This document shows, one piece after another, positions 36,080-45,067 of a DNA stretch of 64,000 bases. Numbering within the stretch: the stretch's first letter is position 1; each line of letters starts with the position of its first letter. The notes under the pieces were generated by a model. That model did no database searches, was not told where the DNA came from, and worked only from the letters and a program-made list of their open reading frames with translations. Made by a program: the position numbers and the translations under genes. Source of the stretch: Paratractidigestivibacter sp003150175 (GTDB lineage: Bacteria > Actinomycetota > Coriobacteriia > Coriobacteriales > Atopobiaceae); NCBI RefSeq assembly GCF_964283195.1, contig NZ_CAXYLH010000010.1. The stretch is one strand, 5' to 3'.

Positions 36080-36896
36080 CGTCGATCACGTCCAGGCACG
36101 CCTCGATGGGCAGGCCGGCGGATTTGTCCTCCTGGTCGACGTTGCGCGCGATGAGCTCGCGCACCACGCGCGCCGCGTCGGCGGTCGCTCGCTCGAGCGC
36201 CCAGCCGCGCATCACGCGGCCGAGCAGCACGCTCGAGAACGTGTCGCCCGTGCCGGGGAAATACGTCGGGATCATGTCGATGGGCACCGAGAAGTGCTCC
36301 CCCGCCACATGATCGAACCCGATGATCGCGTCCGCGCCGTCGACCTTCACGCTCGTGACCACGACCGACTTGGCGCCGAGCGCGCGCACGCCATCAACGA
36401 GCTCGCGGGCCTCGGGGGCGGTGAGCCCGCCCTTCATCGGGGTGTCGGTGAGCAGGCACGCCTCGGTATAGTTCGGCACGGTGTAGTCCGCACAGGCCAC
36501 CAGGTCGCGCATGAGCCCGACCGTCGAGTCAGGGACGCCGGCGTAGAGCTTGCCGTTGTCGGCCATGATCGGGTCGACGAACACGCGCGTCCCCCGCTCG
36601 GCGCGGCAGCGGCAGAAATCGGAGATGATGCACGTCTCTTCCTCACTCGCGATGAAGCCGGTCGAGATCGCGTCGAACTCGAAGCCGAGCTCCTCCCAGA
36701 TGGCGAGGCTGCGCCGCACATACTCCGTGGTGTCGTGGATATAGAACTTGGGGTAGTTGAGTGTGTCGGACACAAGCGCCGTCGGCAGGTTGTGGATGCG
36801 GTACCCCATATGCGAGAGTACGGGCAGCATGGCGGAAAGCGCCACCTTGCCGTAGCCGCACATGTCGTTGATCAGCAAAAGCTGGGTGTTCTTCAT
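36072..36896 (-). CDS. Pyridoxal/pyridoxamine kinase, PdxK/PdxY-like ribokinase-fold
   Basis: 274 residues. DMCGYGKVALSAMLPVLSHMG at the N-terminus (vitamin-binding region), FVDPIMADNGKLY, PNYTEACLLT, and the ribokinase-family catalytic motif FPGTGDTFSSVLLG with its Asp base. Phosphorylates B6 vitamers to the 5'-phosphate, entering PLP salvage. ATG 36896 is divergent from an FMN reductase gene. Confidence 0.9.
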   Translation of the reverse strand: MKNTQLLLINDMCGYGKVALSAMLPVLSHMGYRIHNLPTALVSDTLNYPKFYIHDTTEYVRRSLAIWEELGFEFDAISTGFIASEEETCIISDFCRCRAERGTRVFVDPIMADNGKLYAGVPDSTVGLMRDLVACADYTVPNYTEACLLTDTPMKGGLTAPEARELVDGVRALGAKSVVVTSVKVDGADAIIGFDHVAGEHFSVPIDMIPTYFPGTGDTFSSVLLGRVMRGWALERATADAARVVRELIARNVDQEDKSAGLPIEACLDVIDGE

Positions 36897-37020
36897 GCGT
36901 TCCGTCCGAATCGGTCTGGATTTACGTGTTCTCCCAGTCTAATGGCAAGAAGCGCGCCCCGCCGCCGCGCCCATGGGATAATTCCTCCGGGGAAACATAT
37001 CCATAGAGAGAGGACCATCC

Positions 37021-37641
37021 ATGAAAGTGCTCCTGGTAAACGGCAGCCCAAAGAAGGACGGCAACACCGCGACCGCACTGGCCGAGGTCGCCCGCGAGCT
37101 CGATGCCTGCGGCATCGAGTCCGAGGTGTTCCAGCTGGGCGCCGGCCCCATCCGCGACTGCATCGGCTGCGGCGGGTGCGCCGGCAAGGGCCGCTGCGTG
37201 TTCGCCGACGACGTGGTCAACGACCTCATCGATGCCGCCGAGGGCGCCGACGGCTTCGTCTTCGGCTCGCCGGTCTACTACGCACACCCCTCCGGGCGCA
37301 TCCTTTCTGCCCTGGACCGCGCGTTCTACGCCGGCAGCGCCGCCTTCGCCCACAAGCCGGGCGCGTCGGTCGCGGTCGCGCGCCGCGGCGGCACGGGCAC
37401 CACGTTCGACGTGCTCAATAAGTACTTCACCATCAACCAGATGCCCGTGGTGTCCTCGACGTACTGGAACAACGCCTTCGGCGCCGCCCCTGGCGAGTCG
37501 GCGCAGGACACCGAGGGCATGGCCACCATGCGCAACATCGCGCGCAACATGGCCTGGCTGCTCCGCTGCATCGAGGCGGGCCGCGCCGCGGGCATCGAGG
37601 CCCCCGAGGCCGACCGCGCGAAGACGAACTTCATCCGCTAA
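37021..37641 (+). CDS. Flavodoxin/NADPH-dependent FMN reductase family protein
   Basis: 206 residues. FMN phosphate loop VNGSPKKDGNTATAL, then CIGCGGCAGKGRCVFADD, a Cys-rich segment typical of iron-sulfur flavoproteins, and GFVFGSPVYYAHPSG. Probably a cytoplasmic flavin reductase or disulfide/quinone reductase. AGAGAGAGG precedes the ATG. Monocistronic, ended by a hairpin near 37647-37682. Confidence 0.9.
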   Translation: MKVLLVNGSPKKDGNTATALAEVARELDACGIESEVFQLGAGPIRDCIGCGGCAGKGRCVFADDVVNDLIDAAEGADGFVFGSPVYYAHPSGRILSALDRAFYAGSAAFAHKPGASVAVARRGGTGTTFDVLNKYFTINQMPVVSSTYWNNAFGAAPGESAQDTEGMATMRNIARNMAWLLRCIEAGRAAGIEAPEADRAKTNFIR

Positions 37642-37646
37642 TCGCA

Positions 37647-37683
37647 CAAGGGCCCGGAACGCCGCAGCGCCCCGGGGCCTTTA
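37647..37683 (+). terminator. Terminator after the FMN reductase gene
   Basis: AAGGGCCCGG pairs 9 of 10 with CCGGGGCCTT, followed by TTT-AA. Acceptable intrinsic terminator. Confidence 0.6.
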
Positions 37684-37734
37684 ATCGCCTTCTCGGCTTA
37701 TTTGATAAAGGAAATCTCTCCGAGCTTGACCACC

Positions 37735-37995
37735 TTAGGCATATTCCCTCGAGACCTCCCCGGCCAAGCGCCAAATCAAAGGCAGGTTGTTGCGAAGGAA
37801 GCGCTGCAGTTTATCGACCTCGTCCTGGCTGAAGCCGTCAACCTCACTCCAAGAAAAAGCCGGAGGCAGGCAACGTGCAGAATCGAACCCGTCTTCAGTC
37901 GAGCGCTCGATTCCAATCTGGACCGTACCGTCCTCAAGAAAGTTCGAATACGCGATCTGTGTTCCGTCGTTCAGCTCAACATAGTTGTAAAACAT
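37735..37995 (-). CDS. Small conserved protein of unknown function
   Basis: 86 residues, start preceded by AAAGGAGG. N-terminus MFYNYVELNDGTQIAYSNFL, then ERSTEDGFDSARCLPP and a C-terminal helical FLRNNLPLIWRLA. Similar small proteins in Firmicutes and Coriobacteriia are usually followed by an overlapping partner gene. Here an overlapping ATG at 37742 opens MPKVVKLGEISFIK and stops at 37698, so the partner seems truncated after 14 codons. No biochemical role known. Confidence 0.65.
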   Translation of the reverse strand: MFYNYVELNDGTQIAYSNFLEDGTVQIGIERSTEDGFDSARCLPPAFSWSEVDGFSQDEVDKLQRFLRNNLPLIWRLAGEVSREYA

Positions 37996-38037
37996 TTACG
38001 CCTCCTTTCGATAGCGCTCGATACCGGCGCCGACGCC

Positions 38038-38589
38038 CTACTCCGCGTCGGCGGCAACCTCGGCGGGCTCGGGCTCGGCGGCCTTGGGCTCCTTCTTGGA
38101 CTGGTCGAACTCCTCGGCGGTGAGGACGTCCTCAATGCGCAGGTTCACGCCGGCGACCTCGAGGCCCGTCATGCCGGTGACCTGCTTGACCACGGCCTTC
38201 TTCACATCCTCGAAGACCTGCGGGGCGTACGCGCCGTACTCGATGAGCACGCTGATGTTCACGCGGACGGCGCTGTCGGGCGTGACCTCGACGCTCACGC
38301 CCTTGGTGGAGTCGGACGCGCCGAAGGCGTCCTGCACGCGGTTGAACCAGCTGCCCTTCATGCCGACGACGCCGGGGACCTCGCGCATGGCCAGCGCGAC
38401 GATCTTCTCGATAACGCCGTTGGAGAAGGTGAGGGAGTCCTCGGAGTCTTCGTCGTCGTCCTCGCCGGACGCGAGGTCGATGTCGGTGCCCGCAGTCGCG
38501 GCGAGCTCCTCCAGGTCCGCAGCCTCGGGCACGGCGCCCTCAGCGGACTCGACGACCTTCTGGACCTCGGCGTTGTTGGAATCGGTCAT
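38038..38589 (-). CDS. Asp23/Gls24 family envelope stress protein
   Basis: 183 residues. An acidic N-terminal tail precedes the Asp23 domain, which starts FSNGVIEKIVALAMREVPGVVGMKG and continues through VSVEVTPDSAVRVNISVLIEYG to VAGVNLRIEDVL. In S. aureus Asp23 is tethered at the membrane by AmaP. Here it is the last gene of an AmaP-DUF2273-Asp23 operon, consistent with cell-envelope homeostasis. Start at 38589 after GAGCGAGG. Confidence 0.9.
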   Translation of the reverse strand: MTDSNNAEVQKVVESAEGAVPEAADLEELAATAGTDIDLASGEDDDEDSEDSLTFSNGVIEKIVALAMREVPGVVGMKGSWFNRVQDAFGASDSTKGVSVEVTPDSAVRVNISVLIEYGAYAPQVFEDVKKAVVKQVTGMTGLEVAGVNLRIEDVLTAEEFDQSKKEPKAAEPEPAEVAADAE

Positions 38590-38630
38590 GGGAACCTCGC
38601 TCTCTTTGGGGCATTCCGCCCGCACGGTTG

Positions 38631-39017
38631 TTAGCTATTCGACGCGAAGAAGCGCCTGATCAGGTTGATGATCTTCGGGTCTCCGTCGGCCACCTGCCCC
38701 AGGGCCACGCCAATGAGCACGATCACGGCGACGACGAGCGCCTGCAGGATGCCAATCCAGAAAACGAGGACGGCGACGAGAAGCCCCAGGACGCCGCCCC
38801 AGAAGGCGTGCTCGTGCCCCGGGAACGTGCGGGAAACCCAGCCGCCCATACGCTTCCCGGCGTCGCGGAACGTCTCGGTGGCGGAGCCGTCGAAACCGCC
38901 GGAGGCCTTCTGTCCGCCCGCGGTCTCGTCATCGATCACATGCGCGTCGGCCTCGACCACGTCGTCGCGGTCAGCGGACTCGACCCGCGCGCGGGGAGCG
39001 CGCTTATCTTCGGACAT
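38631..39017 (-). CDS. DUF2273 family small membrane protein
   Basis: 128 residues. A long polar N-terminus is followed by paired hydrophobic helices (FWGGVLGLLVAVLVFWIGIL and LVVAVIVLIGVALGQ) and a basic C-terminus, the DUF2273 pattern. It lies between the amaP-like and asp23-like genes, as is typical of this operon. Confidence 0.8.
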   Translation of the reverse strand: MSEDKRAPRARVESADRDDVVEADAHVIDDETAGGQKASGGFDGSATETFRDAGKRMGGWVSRTFPGHEHAFWGGVLGLLVAVLVFWIGILQALVVAVIVLIGVALGQVADGDPKIINLIRRFFASNS

Positions 39018-39020
39018 CGG

Positions 39021-39701
39021 TTAACCCTCCCTGGAGGCGCCCATGGGCACCGTGATCTCGCTAGTGGAATCCGCAGCCTCGGTGGCAGCGGCGGCCGCGC
39101 CGTCATCCGCGGCCGACGCCGTGGCCGGCGCCGCTGCCGTCGTCTCGGCAGCCTCGGCCTCGTCGGCCTCCGCGGCGCGCGCGTCGGCGTAGGAGCGCGG
39201 CTCGACGAACTCGAGGCTCACGTCCTCGACGGTGTTGCCGCACACGGCGGAAAGCCCGCTCATCAGCTCCTCATGGAGCTGCGCGCCCTTGACCACGACG
39301 TCGAGGGTCTCGTGCGGGAGCACCCGGACCGCCACGCGCACGTGCCCGCGCGGCTTGGCGTCCACATGGACGCGCGAGGCGGTGCAGGTGCCGTCCGCCT
39401 CGACGATGTGCTCGGCCTGGCTGGCGATGGCCTCGCGCGTGACGGTGATGGCGCCGCCGTCGACGGTCGCGACCTGCACGGTGCGCGTCTTGCGCGCAAA
39501 GAGGCCCTGGAACAGCAGGACCACGAGGCCCACGGCCGTCACGGCCATGCAGGCTTGCAGCGCGTACCAGTAGCCGTCGACGACCATGAGGGCGCTCGCG
39601 ACATCGCGCCACGGCCCCAGCCAGGTGAGGCCGAGCGCGCACAGCGAGAAGATCCCCGCCAGCGCGAACACGACCCTGCACAACCTCTTGAATACGCTCA
39701 T
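39021..39701 (-). CDS. amaP: Alkaline shock response membrane anchor protein AmaP-like
   Basis: 226 residues. Two N-terminal membrane helices (VVFALAGIFSLCALGLTWLG and YALQACMAVTAVGLVVLLFQ) are followed by a cytoplasmic domain with ITVTREAIASQAEHIVEADG and an Ala/Glu-rich tail. This is the architecture of AmaP, which anchors Asp23. First gene of the operon. Confidence 0.82.
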   Translation of the reverse strand: MSVFKRLCRVVFALAGIFSLCALGLTWLGPWRDVASALMVVDGYWYALQACMAVTAVGLVVLLFQGLFARKTRTVQVATVDGGAITVTREAIASQAEHIVEADGTCTASRVHVDAKPRGHVRVAVRVLPHETLDVVVKGAQLHEELMSGLSAVCGNTVEDVSLEFVEPRSYADARAAEADEAEAAETTAAAPATASAADDGAAAAATEAADSTSEITVPMGASREG

Positions 39702-39785
39702 GCGCGTACGCTCCTTACGACCCGGGCGGCGCGGCCGCCCGTTCCTAACAGCTCCCTAGAGGATACCCCTTGGGCGGGACAACAA

Positions 39786-41207
39786 TTAGCCGCGCTCGGA
39801 GGCGCCCTCCGCCGCGCTTCTTTCCGCTGAGGCGTCGCGGCGAGCGGTCGCGACCTTGACGAAGAGGATGCCGAGCACAGCCGATGTCACCGAGCCGAGC
39901 AGGATGGCGCACTTGGCCGCGAGCACCTCGCCGGGCTCGGTGAAGGCCAGGCCGCTGATGAGGATGGACATCGTGAAGCCGAGGCCGCCCATGATGCCGA
40001 CGGCGGCGACCTGGACCCAGTCCATGTGCTCGGGGAGCTTGGCGAACCCGATCTTCACCAGCAGGAACGTCACGAGGAAGATGCCCAGCGGCTTGCCGAG
40101 CACCGCGCCCAGGTAGACGCCCTGGGCCACCGGGTCGGCGACGATGGAGGTGAAGTCGGTGCCCACCAAGTGAAGCTGGGCGTTGACGAAGGCGAAGATC
40201 GGCAGGATGAGGAAGTTCACCGGGACGCTGATGTAGTGCTCCATGCGCTCGAGCGGCGGCGTGACGTGGTGGATGACGCTCTCGACCTTGAGGGCTCCCT
40301 TGGTGAAGGAATGCTGGCCAAGCACGTGGCGCTCGTCGTCGTAGCGGTCGTCGAGGACCTGGGCCTTCTTGCCCAGCCAAGCGCCGAACTCGTTGAGGTT
40401 GACGTCGGACTGGGCGGGCAGGGCGAAGGCGAGGATCACGCCGGCGAGCGTGGCGTGGATGCCGGAGTTGTACATGCACACCCACAGGACGAGGCCGACG
40501 GCGAGGTAGGGCTTGAGCGAGTAGACCTTCGCGTGGTTCAGCCCCCACAGGACGACGATCACGATGGCGGAGGCGGCGCACCAGGCGATGTCGGGCGCCT
40601 GGCCGTAGGCGACGGCGATGACCACGATGGCCAGGATGTCGTCCGCGATGGCGAGCGTCTGGAAGAAGACCTTGGTCTCGGGGCTTATCTTGTCGCCCAG
40701 AAGCGACGCGACGCCCAGGGCGAAGGCGATGTCGGTCGCGATGGGCACAGCCCAGCCGTGGGCGCGGCCGGCGGCATTGAACAGCAGGTAGATGAGGGCG
40801 GGCATGGCGACGCCGCCGACCGCCGCGAGCATGGGGAGCGCGGCTTGGCGCGGGCGGCGGAGCTGGCCCACCGTCATCTCGTACTTGAGCTCGATGCCCA
40901 CCAAGAGAAAGAAGATCGCCATGAGGAAGTCGTTGACCAGCCCCTCGACGGAGATCGACGCGAGGATGTCCCCGAAGCCGATCGTGAGCGGCTGCATGAG
41001 GAAGTGCTCGACGGCCTCGTAGGCTGGGCTGTTGGCCACCACGAGGGCAAGGAGCGCCGCGCCGACCATCACGGCCGCGGCAACGGTTCCGTTGGAGGTC
41101 ACCTCCTCCAGCGCGCCCGAGCGCTGGGTGCGCTTGATGACCGCCGGCTCCTCGTAGATGCTGGTCAGGGTGCTGGAAGATGTGCTGTTGGTGGTGCTGT
41201 TGGGCAT
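39786..41207 (-). CDS. nhaA: Na+/H+ antiporter NhaA
   Basis: 473 residues, about twelve membrane segments. The ion-binding pair is in LAIADDILAIVVIA, the N-terminal IFFLLVGIELKYE and ATDIAFALGVASLLGDK are signature blocks, and GGLGFTMSILISGLAF is near the C-terminus. Exports Na+ or Li+ in exchange for H+, giving pH and salt homeostasis. A long loop near residues 280-330 (NEFGAWLGKKAQVLDDRYDD...) is the insertion seen in actinobacterial NhaA. Start at 41207 after AAGAAAGG. The upstream DUF1836 gene ends 31 bp before it. Confidence 0.95.
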   Translation of the reverse strand: MPNSTTNSTSSSTLTSIYEEPAVIKRTQRSGALEEVTSNGTVAAAVMVGAALLALVVANSPAYEAVEHFLMQPLTIGFGDILASISVEGLVNDFLMAIFFLLVGIELKYEMTVGQLRRPRQAALPMLAAVGGVAMPALIYLLFNAAGRAHGWAVPIATDIAFALGVASLLGDKISPETKVFFQTLAIADDILAIVVIAVAYGQAPDIAWCAASAIVIVVLWGLNHAKVYSLKPYLAVGLVLWVCMYNSGIHATLAGVILAFALPAQSDVNLNEFGAWLGKKAQVLDDRYDDERHVLGQHSFTKGALKVESVIHHVTPPLERMEHYISVPVNFLILPIFAFVNAQLHLVGTDFTSIVADPVAQGVYLGAVLGKPLGIFLVTFLLVKIGFAKLPEHMDWVQVAAVGIMGGLGFTMSILISGLAFTEPGEVLAAKCAILLGSVTSAVLGILFVKVATARRDASAERSAAEGASERG

Positions 41208-41238
41208 GATCGCCTTTCTTCTCGGGCGACACGCCTCC

Positions 41239-41853
41239 TTACTCGGCGAGCGCCAGGGTCTGTTCCACGTACACCTTCGCCGCGAGGGACGCGACGGCAG
41301 CCTCGAGCACGCGGGCAAGCCCGGGGGCAACCTCGCGGCCCGCCTCGTCGCGGGGCCGGATGGTCGGCTCCACGACGGGGGCGACGAAGTCGGGCCCCAC
41401 GGCGAACTGCTCGGCGAGCGCGCACTCGAGGGCCGCGACGACCTCATCGTAGAGCGCGCCCGCGTCTACGTGCGCTTCTTCAATCATACCCATGATCTGC
41501 TGGAGCTGGGCGATGGAGTAGACCCGCTTGAGCGCGCACACGAACAGCAGGCTCGCCACGTGCCGGCGCGTGTAGCGCTTACGGTTGGGGGCCGGGATGA
41601 GGCGTTGCTTGACGTAGTTGTTGACCATCGAGCCGGTCAGCGTCTGCTCGTCGGGCAGGCACATGAAGGCGAGCTCGTCGGACACGAGGGTGATGACCTG
41701 GTCGAGGTAGAGCTCGATGCGCGGCAGCTCCGCGATGCGGTAGATGTGCACGGAGGACATGTACGCGGCGAGTGCGCCCGCCTTGGCCTGCGGCTCGTAA
41801 GGGGCGATCTGGCCCGCTCCCTCTGCGTACTTCTCGGCCTGCTTGGTGCCCAT
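41239..41853 (-). CDS. DUF1836 domain-containing protein
   Basis: 204 residues. The core reads RIELYLDQVITLVSDELAFM, then TLTGSMVNNYVKQRLIPAPN and KRYTRRHVASLLFVCALKRVYSI, a MerR-like helical pattern characteristic of DUF1836 in Gram-positive bacteria. Probably a DNA-binding regulator. GGAGGAGG precedes ATG 41853. Divergent from degV and upstream of nhaA, so it could control either. Confidence 0.85.
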   Translation of the reverse strand: MGTKQAEKYAEGAGQIAPYEPQAKAGALAAYMSSVHIYRIAELPRIELYLDQVITLVSDELAFMCLPDEQTLTGSMVNNYVKQRLIPAPNRKRYTRRHVASLLFVCALKRVYSIAQLQQIMGMIEEAHVDAGALYDEVVAALECALAEQFAVGPDFVAPVVEPTIRPRDEAGREVAPGLARVLEAAVASLAAKVYVEQTLALAE

Positions 41854-41947
41854 AGGGCGTCCTCCTCCGGCTCGGGTTTGGTGTTTTTCCCGAAAACGTG
41901 ACATCTAGTATTCAAAACCACGTGTGGCGTTATCATAGACCAAAAGA

Positions 41948-41957
41948 GGGTATACCC
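41948..41957. promoter_or_regulatory. GGGTATACCC palindrome in the DUF1836/degV promoter region
   Basis: Perfect 10-bp palindrome 38 bp before degV and about 95 bp from the DUF1836 start, near a TATCAT box. Possible operator for the adjacent DUF1836 regulator. Confidence 0.35.
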
Positions 41958-41994
41958 CGATTTGTTAACGAACCCGGCACCAAGGGAGAAGCTC

Positions 41995-42855
41995 ATGAAC
42001 GACCAGCGCATCGCCGTACTCACCGACACCGGCTCGGACTGCCCGGCGGAGTTCGCGGCGGCGCACGACGTGCGCGTGGTGCCGCTGCGCATCAACTACT
42101 CCGACGGCTCGTCGTACGAGAGCGGCGTCGACATCACGACCGACGAGGTCGTGGAGCGCTTCGAGCAAGAAGTGCCCAAGACCTCGCTGCCCTCCCCCGA
42201 GCGCATCGCCGACGAGTTCGCGCGCGCGAAGGCGGACGGGTACAAGGCCGCCGTGTTCGTGAGCATCTCGTCGGGGCTCTCGGCCACCTGCGACACGGTC
42301 CGCATGGTCGCGCGCACGATGGAGGACTTCCCCGTCGTGGTCGTCGACACGCTGAGCATCGGCGTGGCCGCCGGCCTCGTCGTCATGGAGGCGGTGCACC
42401 AGGTCGAGGAGGGCGTGCCGCTGTCCGACCTCGAGCAGACGCTCGGCATGGTCGCGCGCAACACGAACGTCTTCTTCACCGTGCGCGACCTCGAGTACCT
42501 GCGCCGCGGCGGCCGCATCACCGAGACGATCTACCGCCTGGGCAGTGTGCTCAACATCAAGCCCGTCCTCACCTGCGACGAGGAGGGCCACTACGTCATC
42601 GCAAAGAAGGCCCGCGGCTGGGACCGCGCGCTCGACACCGAGGTCAAGCTCATCGCCGCCATCGCCCAGAAACACCCCAAGGTGCGCCTGGCCGTGAGCT
42701 GCACCTCGGCCTGCGCCGACCTCTACGACCGCATGGAGCAGGCCCTGCGCGAGCGCGTGGCCAACGCGGTGGAGGTCGTCCGCTCCGACATCAGCCCCGC
42801 GCTTCTTGTCCACACCGGCCCCAACCTCGTGGGCGTGGCGGTCCAGGGGCTCTAG
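41995..42855 (+). CDS. DegV family fatty-acid binding protein (FakB-like)
   Basis: 286 residues. N-terminal VLTDTGSDCPAEF, the TSLPSPERI segment, KAAVFVSISSGLSATCDTVR and VVDTLSIGVAAGLVVMEA, then YLRRGGRI. These match the two-domain DegV fold that binds a fatty acid and, in FakB, presents it to a fatty-acid kinase FakA. No fakA gene lies nearby. ATG 41995 follows AAGGGAG. Confidence 0.9.
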   Translation: MNDQRIAVLTDTGSDCPAEFAAAHDVRVVPLRINYSDGSSYESGVDITTDEVVERFEQEVPKTSLPSPERIADEFARAKADGYKAAVFVSISSGLSATCDTVRMVARTMEDFPVVVVDTLSIGVAAGLVVMEAVHQVEEGVPLSDLEQTLGMVARNTNVFFTVRDLEYLRRGGRITETIYRLGSVLNIKPVLTCDEEGHYVIAKKARGWDRALDTEVKLIAAIAQKHPKVRLAVSCTSACADLYDRMEQALRERVANAVEVVRSDISPALLVHTGPNLVGVAVQGL

Positions 42856-42898
42856 CGGAAGGCGGGGCTCCCGGCCCCGGGCAATTTCGAATATAGGA

Positions 42899-42938
42899 GA
42901 GAGCGCTTCTTGCCGCCAGGCCGGCAAGAAGCGCTCTC
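42899..42938. terminator. Bidirectional terminator between degV and the ROK gene
   Basis: 17-bp perfect stem (GAGAGCGCTTCTTGCCG with its complement at 42922-42938), with AT-rich flanks on both sides. It serves both convergent genes. Confidence 0.85.
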
Positions 42939-42970
42939 ATTTATACGCGTTGTACGGCAAGGCGCGCAGG

Positions 42971-43855
42971 CTACGCAAGCGCCCTTCTTGCCAGCTCGGC
43001 CGCGCCGAGGATCCCTTGGTTGCCGCCGCAGCCCGGGGCGCAGATGTAGGAGTCCATGTCCTGGAGCTCGGGAGTCTGGATATAGCCGCCCAAGTACTTG
43101 AGGGCCTTCTTGCGGACGATGCCAAAAAGCTGCTCCTGGTGCATCACGCCGCCGCCGAGGACGATGCGGCGAGGCGAGTACATGAGCACGAGGTTCGCGC
43201 ACATCTGCCCCAGGTAATCCCCCTCGAGCTCCCATACCTCGTCGTTGTCCGCAAGCTCAGCCGCGGGCTTTCCCCAACGCGCGGCGATGGCGGGGCCGGA
43301 GGCGAGGCCCTCAAGGCAGCTCGCGTGGCTCGGGCAGATGCAGCGCCCCTCCTCGGACGGGCGGGTACGGACCAGCATGTGGCCCGCCTCGGGATGCAGC
43401 ATACCGTGAAGGAGCCTGCCCGCGCACATGACGCCCGCGCCCACGCCGGTGCCGATGGTCACATAGACGGCATCCTTAAGCCCCTTGCAGCAGCCAAAGA
43501 CGGCCTCGCCGAGGCAGGCAACGTTCACGTCCGTGTCATAGGCGACCGGCACGCCGAGGGGTTCGGCAAACGCGGCGCGCAGGTCGAAGTCTCGCCATGC
43601 GAGCTTGGGCGTCTGAAGGATGAATCCGTAGCGCTCGTCGGCAGGGTCGACGCAGGTCGGGCCGAATGCGCCGATGCCCAGCGCGTCGATGTTGCGAGCA
43701 GCGAACCACTCGACCATCGGTTGGACGGTCTGCCCGGGCGTAAGCGTCGGGGTCTCCATGCGGTCCAGGACCTCACCGTCGCCCGACACCACGGCGCAGA
43801 CCATCTTGGTCCCGCCGGCCTCGAGGGCGCCGAGCCTCACTTGCTTTTCGCTCAT
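42971..43855 (-). CDS. ROK family sugar kinase (fructokinase-like)
   Basis: 294 residues. Phosphate-binding LGALEAGGTKMVCAVV, LGIGAFGPTCVDP, GVPVAYDTDVNVACLGEA with the catalytic Asp, VTIGTGVGAGVM, and a zinc motif (HPEAGH...CICPSHASCLEGLASG). The ALEAGGTK start and this zinc site are typical of fructokinases of the ScrK/GmuE type. Last gene of the PTS/GH172 operon, so it probably phosphorylates free fructose or a related ketose released by the upstream enzyme. Confidence 0.9.
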   Translation of the reverse strand: MSEKQVRLGALEAGGTKMVCAVVSGDGEVLDRMETPTLTPGQTVQPMVEWFAARNIDALGIGAFGPTCVDPADERYGFILQTPKLAWRDFDLRAAFAEPLGVPVAYDTDVNVACLGEAVFGCCKGLKDAVYVTIGTGVGAGVMCAGRLLHGMLHPEAGHMLVRTRPSEEGRCICPSHASCLEGLASGPAIAARWGKPAAELADNDEVWELEGDYLGQMCANLVLMYSPRRIVLGGGVMHQEQLFGIVRKKALKYLGGYIQTPELQDMDSYICAPGCGGNQGILGAAELARRALA

Positions 43856-43933
43856 GTGTTCCTCCTAACAAAGGGGCGCCCGCAGCCTTGCAAAACCGCG
43901 GCGCCCCATAACGATGCTCGATTCGAGGCGACC

Positions 43934-45058
43934 CTACCTGGGCACGCGGTCCTGCCTTGCGGCAAACGGGGCGAGCACGGCGTGCGGCTCGCTCTGATAC
44001 CAGTATGCGACGGTGGAGATGTCGTCCTCGCGCTCGTAGAGCTTGATGTCGTCGTTGCCGAGGTCCTGGAACGTAACGCGCAGGTCCTCCTTGAACGAAA
44101 TCGGGTCGGGAAGGTGCCACCTGTAGAGCCCGTGCCTGGGCAGCGCGTCGTCGTTGGTCGCGAGCATCGGGTTCGGGTTCGGCTTGCCGGCGCTGAAGCG
44201 GTCGCGCGTGGCGTCGCGCGTCGAGCGGTACGGGTAGCCGGCGAACAGGGTGTTGAAGCACTGCGCCTCGGGCAGCGAGTGCGGGGGCCTGTCGAGGAAG
44301 GCCCAGGCACCGCCGAAGTAGTCCTCGGCTCCCGTCGAGGTGACCGTGGGAAACTCCTTGTCGCCGTCGAGGAAGAACTTCATCTCACCCTCGCCCCACC
44401 AGTAGCGCTCAAGGGCGCAAAGGGCCATGTAGGTTCCGACGTAGTAGCCCTTGCCGCGAACGCCGTCGAGCACGGTGTAGTCGACGCCCCTGCGGGTGCT
44501 GCGCTCGCGGTTGAAGCGTGCGTGGAAGTACATGGCGTCGTCGGGCACGTCGGTGAGCACGTAGTTGAAGGTGTAGAAGACGTACTTGATGAACCCGGGG
44601 TGCTCGCTCGTGAGCGTGATCCTTGCGTGCTTCCTGAAGGGCATCTCGAAGTAGCAGTTCATGCCGCCCGTGGGGTTCACGCAGATGGGCATCGAGTTGA
44701 CGATGGCGCGCTCGCCGAAGCCGTTGCAGAAGAAATCGCCGATGGGGCACTCGACCGAGGGGGTCTCCTCGTCGTCCCAGTAGAAGCGCAGCACGAGGTC
44801 GCGCATGACGAAGCTGCCGGCGGCGGTCTTATCGGGGGCGGTCATCCAGATGTGGCGGATGACGCCGGGGCCCTCGATATCGGCGAGCGTGATGGTCTCG
44901 CCGGACTCCAGGGGAACACAGCACGAACCCTTGCGACCGACGCCGAGGTGGCTGGCCGACATGGCGGCGCGGCCCTTCTCGCCCGTGATGTTCTCGGGGG
45001 TGATGGCGCGGCTCTCCTCGCCGCCGTGCATCCACACGTCCTTAAGGAACTCTCTCAT
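43934..45058 (-). CDS. GH172 (DUF2961) family glycoside hydrolase
   Basis: 374 residues, no signal peptide, so cytoplasmic. The DUF2961 core is clear: VIRHIWMTAPD, VECPIGDFFCNGFGE, MPFRKHARITL, RYWWGEGEMKFFLDGD and TVTSTGAEDYFGGAW; the two Glu-containing motifs match the active-site region of GH172. Characterised GH172 enzymes act on difructose dianhydride I/alpha-fructofuranosides or D-arabinofuranosides. Here it follows an EIIA gene and precedes a fructokinase-like ROK gene, which favours a fructofuranoside. A phosphorylated substrate is possible because import is by PTS. Confidence 0.88.
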   Translation of the reverse strand: MREFLKDVWMHGGEESRAITPENITGEKGRAAMSASHLGVGRKGSCCVPLESGETITLADIEGPGVIRHIWMTAPDKTAAGSFVMRDLVLRFYWDDEETPSVECPIGDFFCNGFGERAIVNSMPICVNPTGGMNCYFEMPFRKHARITLTSEHPGFIKYVFYTFNYVLTDVPDDAMYFHARFNRERSTRRGVDYTVLDGVRGKGYYVGTYMALCALERYWWGEGEMKFFLDGDKEFPTVTSTGAEDYFGGAWAFLDRPPHSLPEAQCFNTLFAGYPYRSTRDATRDRFSAGKPNPNPMLATNDDALPRHGLYRWHLPDPISFKEDLRVTFQDLGNDDIKLYEREDDISTVAYWYQSEPHAVLAPFAARQDRVPR

Positions 45059-45067
45059 CGCGACCCC

